Shown here piece after piece: positions 8,551 to 16,922 of a stretch of DNA of 39,827 bases. This DNA comes from Bacteroidales bacterium (GTDB lineage Bacteria > Bacteroidota > Bacteroidia > Bacteroidales > JAFGUD01), in the NCBI GenBank assembly GCA_016936595.1, contig JAFGXO010000224.1, positions 1-39,827 on the forward strand, written 5' to 3'. Made by a program: the position numbers and the translations under genes. The stretch's first letter is position 1. Every line of letters begins with the position of its first letter. The notes under the pieces are model-generated. The model was not told the origin of the DNA. It did not search any database and saw only the letters and a list, made by a program, of their open reading frames with translations.

Positions 8551-8583
8551 TTTGCAATACTGATATGTTTTTTAGTATATTTG
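8551..8583 (+). promoter_or_regulatory. Bacteroidota-type promoter of the Rrf2 regulator
   Basis: TTTG at 8551-8554, 21 nt, then TATATTTG at 8576-8583, an exact TAnnTTTG. It covers the TTG at 8581 that would otherwise extend the Rrf2 reading frame. This argues that translation starts at the ATG at 8611. Confidence 0.7.
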
Positions 8584-8610
8584 CAGACCTTTAAGTCTAA
8601 TTTAAGAATT

Positions 8611-9051
8611 ATGTTATCAAATACGTGCAAATATGGCATAAGGGCTTGTATTTATATGGCTGTTTATGGCAAGGATAAGCTGCTTAATATTAAAGAAATA
8701 GCCAAAGGATTAGATGTTCCAGAACCTTTTTTAGGAAAAATTTTACAAACTTTAGCAAAGAAAAAAATTTTAACCTCACAGCGTGGTATTTCAGGCGGTT
8801 TTAAGTTTGCTCGTGATCCCTGCAAAGTTTCTTTTTTGGAAATTGTTGAAGTGATTGATGGTTTAGATGTTTTTCATGAATGTATTTTAGGTGTAAGAAT
8901 TTGTACCTCTACTCCCGAACATGCAAAGGACTGTCCTTTTCATACAAAATTAGATCCGCTATTGTTAAAATTATATAAAGTATTTAAAGAAAATTCTGTT
9001 GGAGATTTTGCTGATAAATTAGAAGATTTTAGAGACTTTGTCCTTATATAA
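8611..9051 (+). CDS. Rrf2-family transcriptional regulator with putative Fe-S cysteines
   Basis: 146 residues from ATG 8611. The upstream TTG at 8581 lies inside the promoter, and MLSNTCKYGIRACIY is the typical Rrf2 N-terminus. A winged helix-turn-helix occupies about residues 1-80 (LNIKEIAKGLDVPEPFLGKIL, SQRGISGGFKFAR). Three cysteines, Cys91, Cys98 and Cys108 (spacing X6 and X9, followed by PFH), sit where IscR, NsrR and CymR relatives differ. This is consistent with a redox- or NO-sensing iron-sulfur cluster, though that is inference. No isc/suf or nitrosative-stress gene is adjacent. Its 3' end overlaps the convergent VanZ-like gene by 33 bp. Confidence 0.9.
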   Translation: MLSNTCKYGIRACIYMAVYGKDKLLNIKEIAKGLDVPEPFLGKILQTLAKKKILTSQRGISGGFKFARDPCKVSFLEIVEVIDGLDVFHECILGVRICTSTPEHAKDCPFHTKLDPLLLKLYKVFKENSVGDFADKLEDFRDFVLI

Positions 9052-9396
9052 TTTGTTATTTAACAATAATGAAATGTGATATCCTGTTAAATCAGCAATA
9101 ATATCAAAGGCATCAAATTGCCTGTATTTTGTACATATTATTTGTAGAATTTCTGTTGATAATGCAAATAAAAATATTAAGGTAGAAATTTTTAGAAGTT
9201 TGTACCTTTTTTTTGTTTTTCTTATTTCGTAGAAGTTAATTATTGCAAGTATTGCGAAAATTCCAAAGTGAGCAATTTTATCCAAATGTTTAATATGAAG
9301 GTTGTTTGTAGGCAATTCGTTTGATGGTAATAGAAGGAGAGTTAATATAAACAAGCTCCATATAATTGAATATTTTAGTTTTAAAATTTTAATCAT
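9019..9396 (-). CDS. VanZ-like family membrane protein
   Basis: About 125 residues with four hydrophobic segments. The family signature is recognisable: LDKIAHFGIFAIL in the second segment, then STEILQ and YRQFDAFDIIADLTGYHIS. I place the start at ATG 9396 rather than the upstream 9423. It overlaps the end of the preceding gene by 8 nt (ATGATTAA), which suggests coupling, and it begins just before the first membrane span. The family is named for teicoplanin resistance, but most members, including such stand-alone Bacteroidota copies, have no known role; resistance should not be assumed. The C-terminus overlaps the Rrf2 gene on the other strand. Confidence 0.8.
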   Translation of the reverse strand: MIKILKLKYSIIWSLFILTLLLLPSNELPTNNLHIKHLDKIAHFGIFAILAIINFYEIRKTKKRYKLLKISTLIFLFALSTEILQIICTKYRQFDAFDIIADLTGYHISLLLNNKLYKDKVSKIF

Positions 9397-10306
9397 ATAA
9401 ATTGTCCATATCAGCGTCGTCAATTACTCCATTATCAAATAAATTATTGTTTTTGTTTCCTTTTTTAACAGAAAATAAATAAGAAATATCAAAAATTGGA
9501 GTTAATCCGGCATGTATTCCGGGTTGATTTGTGTATGAAAATTGATATCCCAATGCAGGTCTTATTCTATGTCTGTATCCCCAATACCAGTAAATTATTC
9601 CTTTGTGTTCAATTATCATGTTTTTCATACTTAATCCTACTGTATATACGTCTAAATTAACTGAATAGTTTATGCCGTAATTGAATTTATTGTCTATATC
9701 AAATCCGATATACCACAACGACTTTTCGCCTAAAACAACAGTTTGCCTGTAATATAGTGAACTTTTTGTTAAAATTAGATTATCTGACTTATTAAAAAAA
9801 GATTTTTGGTTACCCACTTTAAAAGTTAATATTTTATGTTTTGTGTAACAGCCTTTGTTAGAGTTAATTAGGAATGATATTAACATTTCATTTTTTGTTG
9901 AAATAATAAAATCGGCTGTGTTATTGTTAAAGTTTAGTCCGAATAATTTTTTTTTGTAAATATAATTAATAATTGGAGTAGGGTAAAACACACCATGCTT
10001 AGAACTAATAATAATTCCATGTTTTTCAAAAAATGATTTGCCGGGTTTTGATTTTTTATACCACCATTCTATTTTTAGAATAAGATTTGGAAATTTATAA
10101 TACCATAATGGTTTTGTCTGAAGTTCTATTTTATTTGTTATTCCGTATTGTGAATAATATAGTGCATTTAGGTGTAAACTTTTTTTTGGGATTGTGTTTG
10201 CTGTTCCAATTGTCCAGATTGGATTATCAAATTTTCTGTATTGAGAATAACTTTTTTCAAATATAACAGTTAAAAAAATTAAAATAAAAATAACTCTTTT
10301 TATCAT
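9389..10306 (-). CDS. Exported protein of unknown function, probably beta-rich outer-membrane
   Basis: 305 residues. The N-terminus is a signal peptide (MIKRVIFILIFLTVIFEKSYSQ, cleavage near Ser-Gln 21-22). The mature part is rich in Tyr, Trp, Phe and Asn with alternating polar/aromatic strands (KPLWYYKFPNLILKIEWWY; IYWYWGYRHRIRPALGYQFSY), as expected for an outer-membrane barrel. I do not recognise the family. It ends in an acidic tail (VIDDADMDNLYD). It overlaps the upstream porin-like gene by 4 nt (ATGA) and the VanZ-like gene by 8 nt, so the three form one transcript. It may be an envelope protein working with its porin-like neighbour. Confidence 0.7.
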   Translation of the reverse strand: MIKRVIFILIFLTVIFEKSYSQYRKFDNPIWTIGTANTIPKKSLHLNALYYSQYGITNKIELQTKPLWYYKFPNLILKIEWWYKKSKPGKSFFEKHGIIISSKHGVFYPTPIINYIYKKKLFGLNFNNNTADFIISTKNEMLISFLINSNKGCYTKHKILTFKVGNQKSFFNKSDNLILTKSSLYYRQTVVLGEKSLWYIGFDIDNKFNYGINYSVNLDVYTVGLSMKNMIIEHKGIIYWYWGYRHRIRPALGYQFSYTNQPGIHAGLTPIFDISYLFSVKKGNKNNNLFDNGVIDDADMDNLYD

Positions 10307-11034
10307 CTTCTACTTCTATTATAATTACTTCCTTTTCCAAAAATAATACCTGTACTTAAAGTAAAATATCTATTATACATTTTTTCTTCTTCTTTAATAA
10401 CAGAAGGGTTAAATGCAACTAAACCATGACTATAGTTAATGCTTACAAAGAAATCATTTTTTTGACTAACAGGTATTTGAAAACCTAAACTGAAGTTTAC
10501 ACCAAAATCAAAATCTCTACCATATACTGCAAAACTACCATAACTTCCTGTATCAGTTAATGCTGATCCTGAAAAATCGTGATAACCCTTCCAAAGAGAT
10601 TCTTTTAGCAAAGCATAAGCTCCCCAAAATCCTAATTTAGTGTACCAATCTCCCCATGTTTGTTTCCAAAGAATAGGTACTTTAAAGTAATCAATTTTAC
10701 TATTAATTGTATAAGTGTACTTTTCTATTTGCATCGAATCTATATAACTTCTAAAAAGTTGTGCTTTATAAAATGTTCCTTGTTGTGAGTATATACCTCC
10801 AATTTGCAAATAAGAATTATAACCTGTTTTAATGTCCCAAAATATTCCGGTATATATACCCGGTTTTAGAATTTTTTGAGGTTTAATAAAGTCTAATTCA
10901 TTTGTGTAGGTTAAGTCTCCGGTTAAGTAGGATAAATTTCCACCGATTATTATACCTGTATTTGCCTGACCAATTGAAGTATAGTTTAAAAATCCTATAA
11001 CAATAAGCAAAATTAGTTTCTTAATATTAGTCAT
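10303..11034 (-). CDS. Outer-membrane beta-barrel (porin-family/PorT-like) protein
   Basis: About 243 residues from ATG 11034. The reading frame extends to a TTG at 11046, but that codon lies in a TAAATTTG sequence (11051-11044) that looks like the gene's own -7 box, so I use the ATG. A signal peptide (NIKKLILLIVIGFLNYTSIGQ) is followed by a Gly- and aromatic-rich barrel: IIIGGNLSYLTGDL, LQIGGIYSQQGTFY, YFKVPILWK, DFGVNFSLGFQIPV, FFVSINYSHGLVAF. KVPILWK resembles the LEIPLLLK-type strand common in Bacteroidota porin-family/PorT-like proteins. It is first in a three-gene minus-strand unit. Confidence 0.75.
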   Translation of the reverse strand: MTNIKKLILLIVIGFLNYTSIGQANTGIIIGGNLSYLTGDLTYTNELDFIKPQKILKPGIYTGIFWDIKTGYNSYLQIGGIYSQQGTFYKAQLFRSYIDSMQIEKYTYTINSKIDYFKVPILWKQTWGDWYTKLGFWGAYALLKESLWKGYHDFSGSALTDTGSYGSFAVYGRDFDFGVNFSLGFQIPVSQKNDFFVSINYSHGLVAFNPSVIKEEEKMYNRYFTLSTGIIFGKGSNYNRSRR

Positions 11035-11115
11035 TTTTTTTTTCAAATTTAATTGATATTTTTAAATAAAACGTTTTTTTTTTTAATCTATTTTCTAAAA
11101 TTAGTATAAATGTGC

Positions 11116-11123
11116 TTAATTTG
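11116..11123 (+). promoter_or_regulatory. Weak candidate -7 box of the 11-24 kb operon
   Basis: TTAATTTG differs from TAnnTTTG at one position and lies 15 bp before the first ATG (11139). A TTTC about 20 nt upstream could serve as -33. It is the only candidate in the 104-bp divergent region. Confidence 0.25.
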
Positions 11124-11138
11124 TAAAAAATATAAATT

Positions 11139-11570
11139 ATGATAATAAAAATATTGTCATTTACCGGTGCTAATGATGTGTTTTTTAATGTTTCTATTAA
11201 AATAAGATTTACAGTTTTTACTCAAGAGCTTAATGTTGATAAAAATATAGAGTATGATGGGCTTGACTTTGATGCAACACATTTTTTAGTATTTATTGAT
11301 GATCAACCTGCTGCTACTATCAGATATAGAGAAACTGAGAATGGTATTGTACTGGAACGTCTTTCTGTTTTAAAACAATTCAGAAGTTTTGGCATTGCTA
11401 ATTTATTAGTTAGGCATGTTTTATACGATTTAAAACATGCAAAACAATCATTATTTTTGATTTCTCCTATCTCTTTACTCGATTTTTTTAAAAATATCGG
11501 TTTTATTATTGAACGAAATGATTTTATAAATAATGCGGATAAATTTTTTAAAATGATATATAATAAATAA
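11139..11570 (+). CDS. GNAT-family N-acetyltransferase
   Basis: 143 residues. The fold of an ElaA-like acetyltransferase can be followed: RFTVFTQELNVDKNIEYDGLDFDATHFLVF, then AATIRYRETENGIVLERLSVLKQFRSFGIANLLVRHVL with the acetyl-CoA loop Q/R-x-x-G-x-A at about residues 80-90. The loop reads RSFGIA, so it lacks the second conserved Gly of RGxGxG. The end is FKNIGFI. The substrate is unknown. It is the first gene of the eleven-gene operon and its TAA shares one base with the flippase ATG (TAATG). Confidence 0.8.
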   Translation: MIIKILSFTGANDVFFNVSIKIRFTVFTQELNVDKNIEYDGLDFDATHFLVFIDDQPAATIRYRETENGIVLERLSVLKQFRSFGIANLLVRHVLYDLKHAKQSLFLISPISLLDFFKNIGFIIERNDFINNADKFFKMIYNK

Positions 11571-13087
11571 TGGCAACTTGGATAAAACAATTAGCTGGTC
11601 AAACAGCAATTTATGGTGTAAGTAGTGTAGTTGGAAGGTTTTTGAATTATTTACTTGTACCTTTATATTTACATACTTTTTTACCCGAAGAATATGGAGT
11701 TGTTACGGAGTTTTATGCTTATGTTGTTGTATTACAGATAGTTTTAACTTATGGAATGGAAACAGGTTTTTTTAGATTTACTAAAAGACATGGAGATCCG
11801 GCTTCTGTTCTTTCTACTGTATTTATTTCAATTTTTACAACCTCGTTATTTTTCGTTTCTTTTATTTCACTATTTTCCGAACAAATTTCAAGTTTTTTAG
11901 GTTATTCAAATAATTCCGATTATGTAGTTATTTTCGCATTTATTCTTGGTTTAGATGCGGTTGCTGCAATATTATTTGCTAATTTAAGAGTGAAAAATAA
12001 GGCTAAAAAGTTTGCTTTTTTTAAACTTACTAATATTTTTGTTAATATCTTTCTAAATATTTTCTTTCTTGTACTATGTCCAATTTTAATTAAACATAAT
12101 TTTACATTTTTAAATTCTATTTATAAACCCGAATATGGTGTTGGATATATTTTTGTATCTAATTTACTTGCTACTATAGTTGTTTTTTTATTATTGTTAA
12201 CTGAATTAAAAGGGATTAAATTAAAGTTTAATTTCAAATTATGGAAAGCAATTTTAATTTACTCGTTACCTCTTTTACTTACTGGTTTAACCGGAGCTGT
12301 TAATGAAATGGCTGATAAACTTTTTATTAAATTATGGACTGTTGTTCCTCAATCTGCTGTTGATGCTAATGCTTATGTTTTACACGAATTAGGAATATAT
12401 GGAGCTAATGCTAAGCTTGCTGTGGTTATGATGATGTTTGTTCAAGCTTTTAGATATGCTGCCGAACCTTTCTTTTTTAACTTCACAAATGACAGTAAAC
12501 ACATGTTAAAGATTTTTGCAGATGTTATGAAATATTTTGTGATTTTAGCTTTTCTCCTTTTCTTATTTGTTATGCTTAATTTAGATATTTTTAAATATTT
12601 TTTAGGAAAAAACTATTTTGAAGGACTAAATGTTGTTTTACCTTTATTTTTGAGTCGTTTTCTTGTAGGTGTTTTCTTTGTTTTATCTTTTTGGTACAAA
12701 CTAAATGACGTAACTGCGAAGGCTATTTTTATTTTTCTTAGCGGAGTTTTAGTAACTATAGTTTTAGATTATTTTTTAATTCCAGAAGTAGGCTATATTG
12801 GTGCTGCTTGGACTAATTTTGCTGCGTATTTTACAATGGTGCTTATTTCTTTTTTATGGAGTCGAAAATATTTACAAGTTAAATATGAATATTTTCGAAT
12901 TTTATTGTATATTTTAATTCCTCTGTTATTCTACTTTTTATCTTCACTTTTTACTTTTAAAAATATTTTTGTTAATTTGTTGCTTAAAAATTCATTTATT
13001 TTTATTTATCTATTATATGTATTAAAAATCGAAAAAATTAAATTATCAAATATTAAACAATTGATTTCTAAAATATCAAAAAAATGA
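11570..13087 (+). CDS. Wzx/MurJ-like polysaccharide flippase (MOP superfamily)
   Basis: 505 residues, almost entirely hydrophobic, with about 12-14 membrane segments. The N-terminus [26 protein letters not shown] and GVVTEFYAY are typical of the oligosaccharide flippase family (RfbX/Wzx-like, in the MATE/MOP superfamily) that moves lipid-linked sugars across the inner membrane. The flippase gene upstream of dut fits the order I know from Bacteroidota. It overlaps dut by 4 nt (ATGA). The cargo could be an O-antigen, capsule or peptidoglycan precursor. The nearby nucleotidyltransferase fits a glycan role. Confidence 0.88.
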   Translation: MATWIKQLAGQTAIYGVSSVVGRFLNYLLVPLYLHTFLPEEYGVVTEFYAYVVVLQIVLTYGMETGFFRFTKRHGDPASVLSTVFISIFTTSLFFVSFISLFSEQISSFLGYSNNSDYVVIFAFILGLDAVAAILFANLRVKNKAKKFAFFKLTNIFVNIFLNIFFLVLCPILIKHNFTFLNSIYKPEYGVGYIFVSNLLATIVVFLLLLTELKGIKLKFNFKLWKAILIYSLPLLLTGLTGAVNEMADKLFIKLWTVVPQSAVDANAYVLHELGIYGANAKLAVVMMMFVQAFRYAAEPFFFNFTNDSKHMLKIFADVMKYFVILAFLLFLFVMLNLDIFKYFLGKNYFEGLNVVLPLFLSRFLVGVFFVLSFWYKLNDVTAKAIFIFLSGVLVTIVLDYFLIPEVGYIGAAWTNFAAYFTMVLISFLWSRKYLQVKYEYFRILLYILIPLLFYFLSSLFTFKNIFVNLLLKNSFIFIYLLYVLKIEKIKLSNIKQLISKISKK

Positions 13088-13518
13088 TTGTTAAAGTAAT
13101 AAATTCTTCTAATAATGAGCTTCCAAAATATGCTACTCCTTTTTCTGCAGGTTTAGATTTAAGAGCTTATTTACAAACTGATGTTGTTCTACAGCCTTTA
13201 GAACGTGCGTTGATACCTACGGGGCTTAAAATTGAATTGCCTGTTGGATATGAGGCACAAATTAGACCCCGTAGTGGCTTAGCTGCTAAACATGGTATTT
13301 CTGTTCTTAATTCTCCTGGTACGATTGACTCTGATTATCGTGGCGAAATTAAAGTTATTTTAGTTAATTTATCTAATCATCCTTTTACTATTAAAAATGA
13401 AGAGAGAATTGCTCAAATGATTGTAACAAAATTTGAAAAAATAGAATGGGAAGATGTCAATTTTTTTTCGGAAACTGAACGTGGAGACGGAGGTTTTGGA
13501 CATACTGGTGTAAAATAA
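13084..13518 (+). CDS. dut: dUTP diphosphatase
   Basis: 144 residues, standard for the trimeric enzyme that hydrolyses dUTP to dUMP. It keeps uracil out of DNA and feeds thymidylate synthesis (thyA is at 38.5 kb). All five motifs are seen: AGLDLRA (I), PRSGLA (II), GTIDSDYRG (III), ERIAQM (IV) and the C-terminal [10 protein letters not shown] (V). The ATG overlaps the flippase stop (ATGA). The 30-bp gap to the next gene is the largest in the operon. Confidence 0.97.
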   Translation: MIVKVINSSNNELPKYATPFSAGLDLRAYLQTDVVLQPLERALIPTGLKIELPVGYEAQIRPRSGLAAKHGISVLNSPGTIDSDYRGEIKVILVNLSNHPFTIKNEERIAQMIVTKFEKIEWEDVNFFSETERGDGGFGHTGVK

Positions 13519-13548
13519 TTACTTTTTTTTGATTTTAAATTTTATCTT

Positions 13549-14541
13549 ATGAAAATTATTATTCCAATGGCTGGCCTCGGTAAACGTCTCAGACCATTTA
13601 CATTAACAACTGCAAAACCACTTATAAAAATTGCTGGTAAGTCTATTGTTCAACGTTTAGTCGAAAAAATAATTAATGTTTCCAATGATGATGTTACCGA
13701 TGTTGCTTTTATTTTAGGAGATTTTCCTGAAGATGTTAAAATTAATCTTATTTCTATTTCTAATGAATTAAATTTTAATGTTCATTTCTTTTTCCAAAAA
13801 CAGGCTTTAGGTACAGCACATGCTATTGCTCAAGCTTCTGAACTGCTTGAAGGAAAGGTTATTATTGCGTTTGCTGATACCTTATTCAATGCTTCTTTTA
13901 AAATAGATGAATCTAAAGATGTAATAATTTGGACTAAAAAAGTTGATAATCCACAAAATTATGGTGTTGTTATTAAAGAAAATAGTCGTATTGTTGCATT
14001 TAAAGAAAAACCTCAAACTTTTATTTCTGATGAAGCTATTATAGGAATTTATTATTTTAAAAATTCAAATTTACTAAAATATAAACTTGATTATATTTTA
14101 AATAATGGTATTTCTGTAAATGGTGAATATCAACTTACTGATGCTTTACAATTTTTATTAGATGATGGTTTAAATTTTATTTCTCAAATTGTTGACGATT
14201 GGATGGATTGTGGTAATAAAGATATTCTTATTAAAACAGCTTCTAAAGTTTTGCAAGCCTTAGAAACTGTAATAGAGTCTGTTTATAAAACAAATAATAT
14301 AATCATTGAGCCTGTTTTTATAGGTAAAAATGTTCAACTTAATAATTGTATTGTTGGTCCCAATGTTTCAATTGAAGATAATTCAATTGTTCAAAATTCA
14401 ATTATTGATAATTCTATGATTTTATCTTCTGCAAAAGTTAATAATGCACGCTTCACCAATACTATTATTGGTAATTTTTCAAATGTTAAATTTAATATTG
14501 CTGAATTAGCAGTAGGTGATTATGATGAAATTTTATATTAG
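13549..14541 (+). CDS. Sugar-phosphate nucleotidyltransferase
   Basis: 330 residues. The N-terminal Rossmann-like domain carries the nucleotide-binding signature at residues 8-18 (AGLGKRLRPFT) and the Lys of AKPLIKIAGK. FADT near residue 115 binds metal and nucleotide. GEYQLTDA near 200 and a conserved WMDCGN follow. From about 255 the sequence turns into short hexapeptide-like repeats (IEPVFIGKNVQLNNCIVGPN), a partial left-handed beta-helix. It resembles glucose-1-phosphate thymidylyl- or uridylyltransferases and the N-terminal half of GlmU; the exact sugar and nucleotide cannot be assigned. Its end overlaps the next gene by 17 nt. Confidence 0.88.
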   Translation: MKIIIPMAGLGKRLRPFTLTTAKPLIKIAGKSIVQRLVEKIINVSNDDVTDVAFILGDFPEDVKINLISISNELNFNVHFFFQKQALGTAHAIAQASELLEGKVIIAFADTLFNASFKIDESKDVIIWTKKVDNPQNYGVVIKENSRIVAFKEKPQTFISDEAIIGIYYFKNSNLLKYKLDYILNNGISVNGEYQLTDALQFLLDDGLNFISQIVDDWMDCGNKDILIKTASKVLQALETVIESVYKTNNIIIEPVFIGKNVQLNNCIVGPNVSIEDNSIVQNSIIDNSMILSSAKVNNARFTNTIIGNFSNVKFNIAELAVGDYDEILY

Positions 14542-16150
14542 CATATTAGTAATACTATTCTCTTTTTCTGTTTTTTCGCAAAATAAAACTGATGAAAAGT
14601 TTAAAGAATTAGTATCAAATGCCTACAAATTACAGTTGGTTGCCGATAACGATTCTGCTAAAGTTCTTTTTTTAGAAGCTTTAAGTATTAAAGATTCCCC
14701 TGCTGTTAATTATGCTCTTGGTAAAATTTATTTTGCAGAAAATGATTTTTACTTAGCTTTAAAATATGCCGAACAAGCTTATTCTTTAAATAATAACAAT
14801 AAATGGTTTCAATTATTTTTGTTTAATATTTATGTAAAGATTAATGACAATATTAATGCTAAAGTGTTTATAGATAAAATTATTTCTCTTTCGAGTGCTA
14901 CTTCTTCTGATTATCTTTTAGCTATTGATTTTTATTCTAATTTAAATGATTATAATTCTGTTATTAATTTGCTTAATAATTACACTAAACTTTTTGGTAA
15001 TAATTATGAAGTTATTAATTACTATTATAATGCTCTTTATCGTTTATCTGATACTTTAAGTTTTTTAAATGTTTCTTCAGATTTTGTAAATTCCTTTGCT
15101 AAAGATGATTATGTTGTTAATTTAACTTTTGAATTTTATTTAATGTTTAAATTGTACGATCAAGCTTTACTTCTACTTTCTTCAAATTCTATTAAAAATG
15201 ATTATTTCTCTTTTCTTGTTTACTCCGAAAAAAATGATGTTACTAATTCTTATAATTCTCTTAAAAATTATTTAAATTCACTTTCTTCGTCTAATACTGA
15301 TCTTTCTTTTTTATTGGATAATTATACTTCTTTTATTGTAAAAAGTTATTTTGATGATCAATTAAATGATCTAATTACAATTTTGCTTACTTTTTCTGAT
15401 TTTGATTATAGTATTTCTTACTTTATTGCCTCAGCATACAAAAAATTAAACTTTTTTTATGATGCAATTGAGTTTTATGAATATTCCGTTACTATTGACC
15501 CAACTGATTTTTCTACTTTTTTAACTCTTTCAAATCTTTATTCTAAGTTGTCTATGTGGTCAAAATTAGATAGTATTTCATCTATTGCTATGGATTATTT
15601 TCCTGCAAGACCATATATTTATTTATTTAAAGGAATTTCACTTCTTTATCAAAATTTAACTGATGATGCTTATTTTTATTTGAATAGTGCATATTCTTTC
15701 GCTTTTTACGATTCAACTGTTCTTAGTTATACCTTTTTTTACTTATCTGAGTTCTATCGACTAACTGATGATAAAGTTTCTGAAAAATCATTTTTTCTTA
15801 AATCTCAAGATTTTGCTAATAATAATTATGACATTTTATTACATTTTGCCTATGTTTATTTAAATAATAATATTAATCTCGATTTATCAAAATTAATCAT
15901 TTTTAATTGTCCAAATAACTCATCAACTTATTTTAATTATTTGCTTGCATTTTATTATTATAGAATACATGACTTTGATAACGCTTTAATTACAATGAAT
16001 AATTTACTCTCAAATTATAACTCCGATAATTTTATATATTATGAATTAATTGGTAATATATATAATAAATTGGGTAATTCTAACAAAGCAACTTTTTACT
16101 GGCAGCTTTCTTTTGAATATGGGAATAAATTTATCAATAAAAACCTTTAA
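14525..16150 (+). CDS. Exported TPR-repeat protein
   Basis: 541 residues from ATG 14525 (the frame extends to GTG 14516; ATG 14522 is also possible). The chosen start gives a clean signal peptide (MKFYISILVILFSFSVFSQ). Tetratricopeptide-like helical pairs run throughout, clearest at residues 20-110 (AVNYALGKIYFAENDFYLA) and near the end (YYELIGNIYNKLGNSNKAT). The protein is extremely rich in Asn, Ser, Phe, Tyr and Asp, reflecting T-rich codons. It is probably a periplasmic scaffold for envelope assembly; in Bacteroidota a TPR gene typically sits between the nucleotidyltransferase and a DUF4292-like lipoprotein. It is followed by one base and then the lipoprotein ATG. Confidence 0.82.
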   Translation: MKFYISILVILFSFSVFSQNKTDEKFKELVSNAYKLQLVADNDSAKVLFLEALSIKDSPAVNYALGKIYFAENDFYLALKYAEQAYSLNNNNKWFQLFLFNIYVKINDNINAKVFIDKIISLSSATSSDYLLAIDFYSNLNDYNSVINLLNNYTKLFGNNYEVINYYYNALYRLSDTLSFLNVSSDFVNSFAKDDYVVNLTFEFYLMFKLYDQALLLLSSNSIKNDYFSFLVYSEKNDVTNSYNSLKNYLNSLSSSNTDLSFLLDNYTSFIVKSYFDDQLNDLITILLTFSDFDYSISYFIASAYKKLNFFYDAIEFYEYSVTIDPTDFSTFLTLSNLYSKLSMWSKLDSISSIAMDYFPARPYIYLFKGISLLYQNLTDDAYFYLNSAYSFAFYDSTVLSYTFFYLSEFYRLTDDKVSEKSFFLKSQDFANNNYDILLHFAYVYLNNNINLDLSKLIIFNCPNNSSTYFNYLLAFYYYRIHDFDNALITMNNLLSNYNSDNFIYYELIGNIYNKLGNSNKATFYWQLSFEYGNKFINKNL

Positions 16151-16151
16151 T

Positions 16152-16922
16152 ATGCGATTTTTTATAATTATTTTACTGTTTTTTACTATTACTTCTTGTG
16201 GTATTTTTAAAAAAACTACTTCTTATAGTCAGCTTAACGTTGATTCATTAGTTTTAAAACAGACTTCATACAATACAATTTCTTATAAATTTTTGTTAAA
16301 ATATTCTTCTTCTAATCAGAATATTAATTTATTTGGTAATTTTCTTAATTTTTATGATTCTGTTTTAATTTTTGATGTTAGTCCCGGTTTTGGTATAAAA
16401 GTGGCTAACGTTTTTATTTCTCCTGATACTACTATTGTTTATTTACCATTACAGCAGGAGGCCTACGTTGGTGGTGCTGACCTATTTTTAAATAAGTATA
16501 ATATTGCCCTTAATTTTTATTCTTTGCAGTCTTTATTTACAGCTAATTTGTTCAGTTATCCGTATTTTATTGATATAAATAATTATTCTATTGATAAAGA
16601 CTCGTCTCTTTTACTTTCTAACAAAATATATAATAAAAGAAATAACTCAATTACTGATATATTGCATTTTTTTAGATACGATCGTAATAATAATTTGAGT
16701 AGAGTTTTTATAGCTGATTATGTTCTAAATAAGCAAATTAATCTATTTTATTCTGATTTTACTATCATCGATTCTGTTTACAATTTTCCTACTCGTGCAA
16801 ATGTTAAATTATATGACCATGACACAACTTCTTTTGATTTTATTTTTAAAAATATAAAATTTAATAATAATCAAACTTTTGAATTTATTTTACCGGCTAA
16901 TGTTAAAATTACTAATTTATAG
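16152..16922 (+). CDS. DUF4292-like lipoprotein
   Basis: 256 residues from ATG 16152. The frame is open from 16050, but those extra 34 residues lie inside the TPR gene, and the ATG gives a lipoprotein signal (MRFFIIILLFFTITSCG, lipidated Cys16). The mature part is beta-rich (SYKFLLKYSSSNQNINLFGNF; FEFILPANVKITNL), like the Bacteroidota DUF4292 family, which has an LolA/LolB-like look. It lies directly upstream of the EnvC-like gene, as expected for that family. It is possibly an outer- or inner-membrane lipoprotein supporting envelope biogenesis. Function unproven. Confidence 0.75.
   Translation: MRFFIIILLFFTITSCGIFKKTTSYSQLNVDSLVLKQTSYNTISYKFLLKYSSSNQNINLFGNFLNFYDSVLIFDVSPGFGIKVANVFISPDTTIVYLPLQQEAYVGGADLFLNKYNIALNFYSLQSLFTANLFSYPYFIDINNYSIDKDSSLLLSNKIYNKRNNSITDILHFFRYDRNNNLSRVFIADYVLNKQINLFYSDFTIIDSVYNFPTRANVKLYDHDTTSFDFIFKNIKFNNNQTFEFILPANVKITNL

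Noticed and set aside
9019-9396. Glycopeptide resistance gene vanZ
   Set aside because: Only family-level VanZ motifs; no vanHAXY or regulators nearby, and such homologues are widespread without resistance.
11303-11590. 95-codon frame opposite the GNAT and flippase genes
   Set aside because: Lies antisense to two well-supported genes and resembles no protein.
16050-16151. N-terminal extension of the DUF4292-like protein
   Set aside because: It lies inside the TPR gene and would bury the lipoprotein signal; ATG 16152 is the better start.
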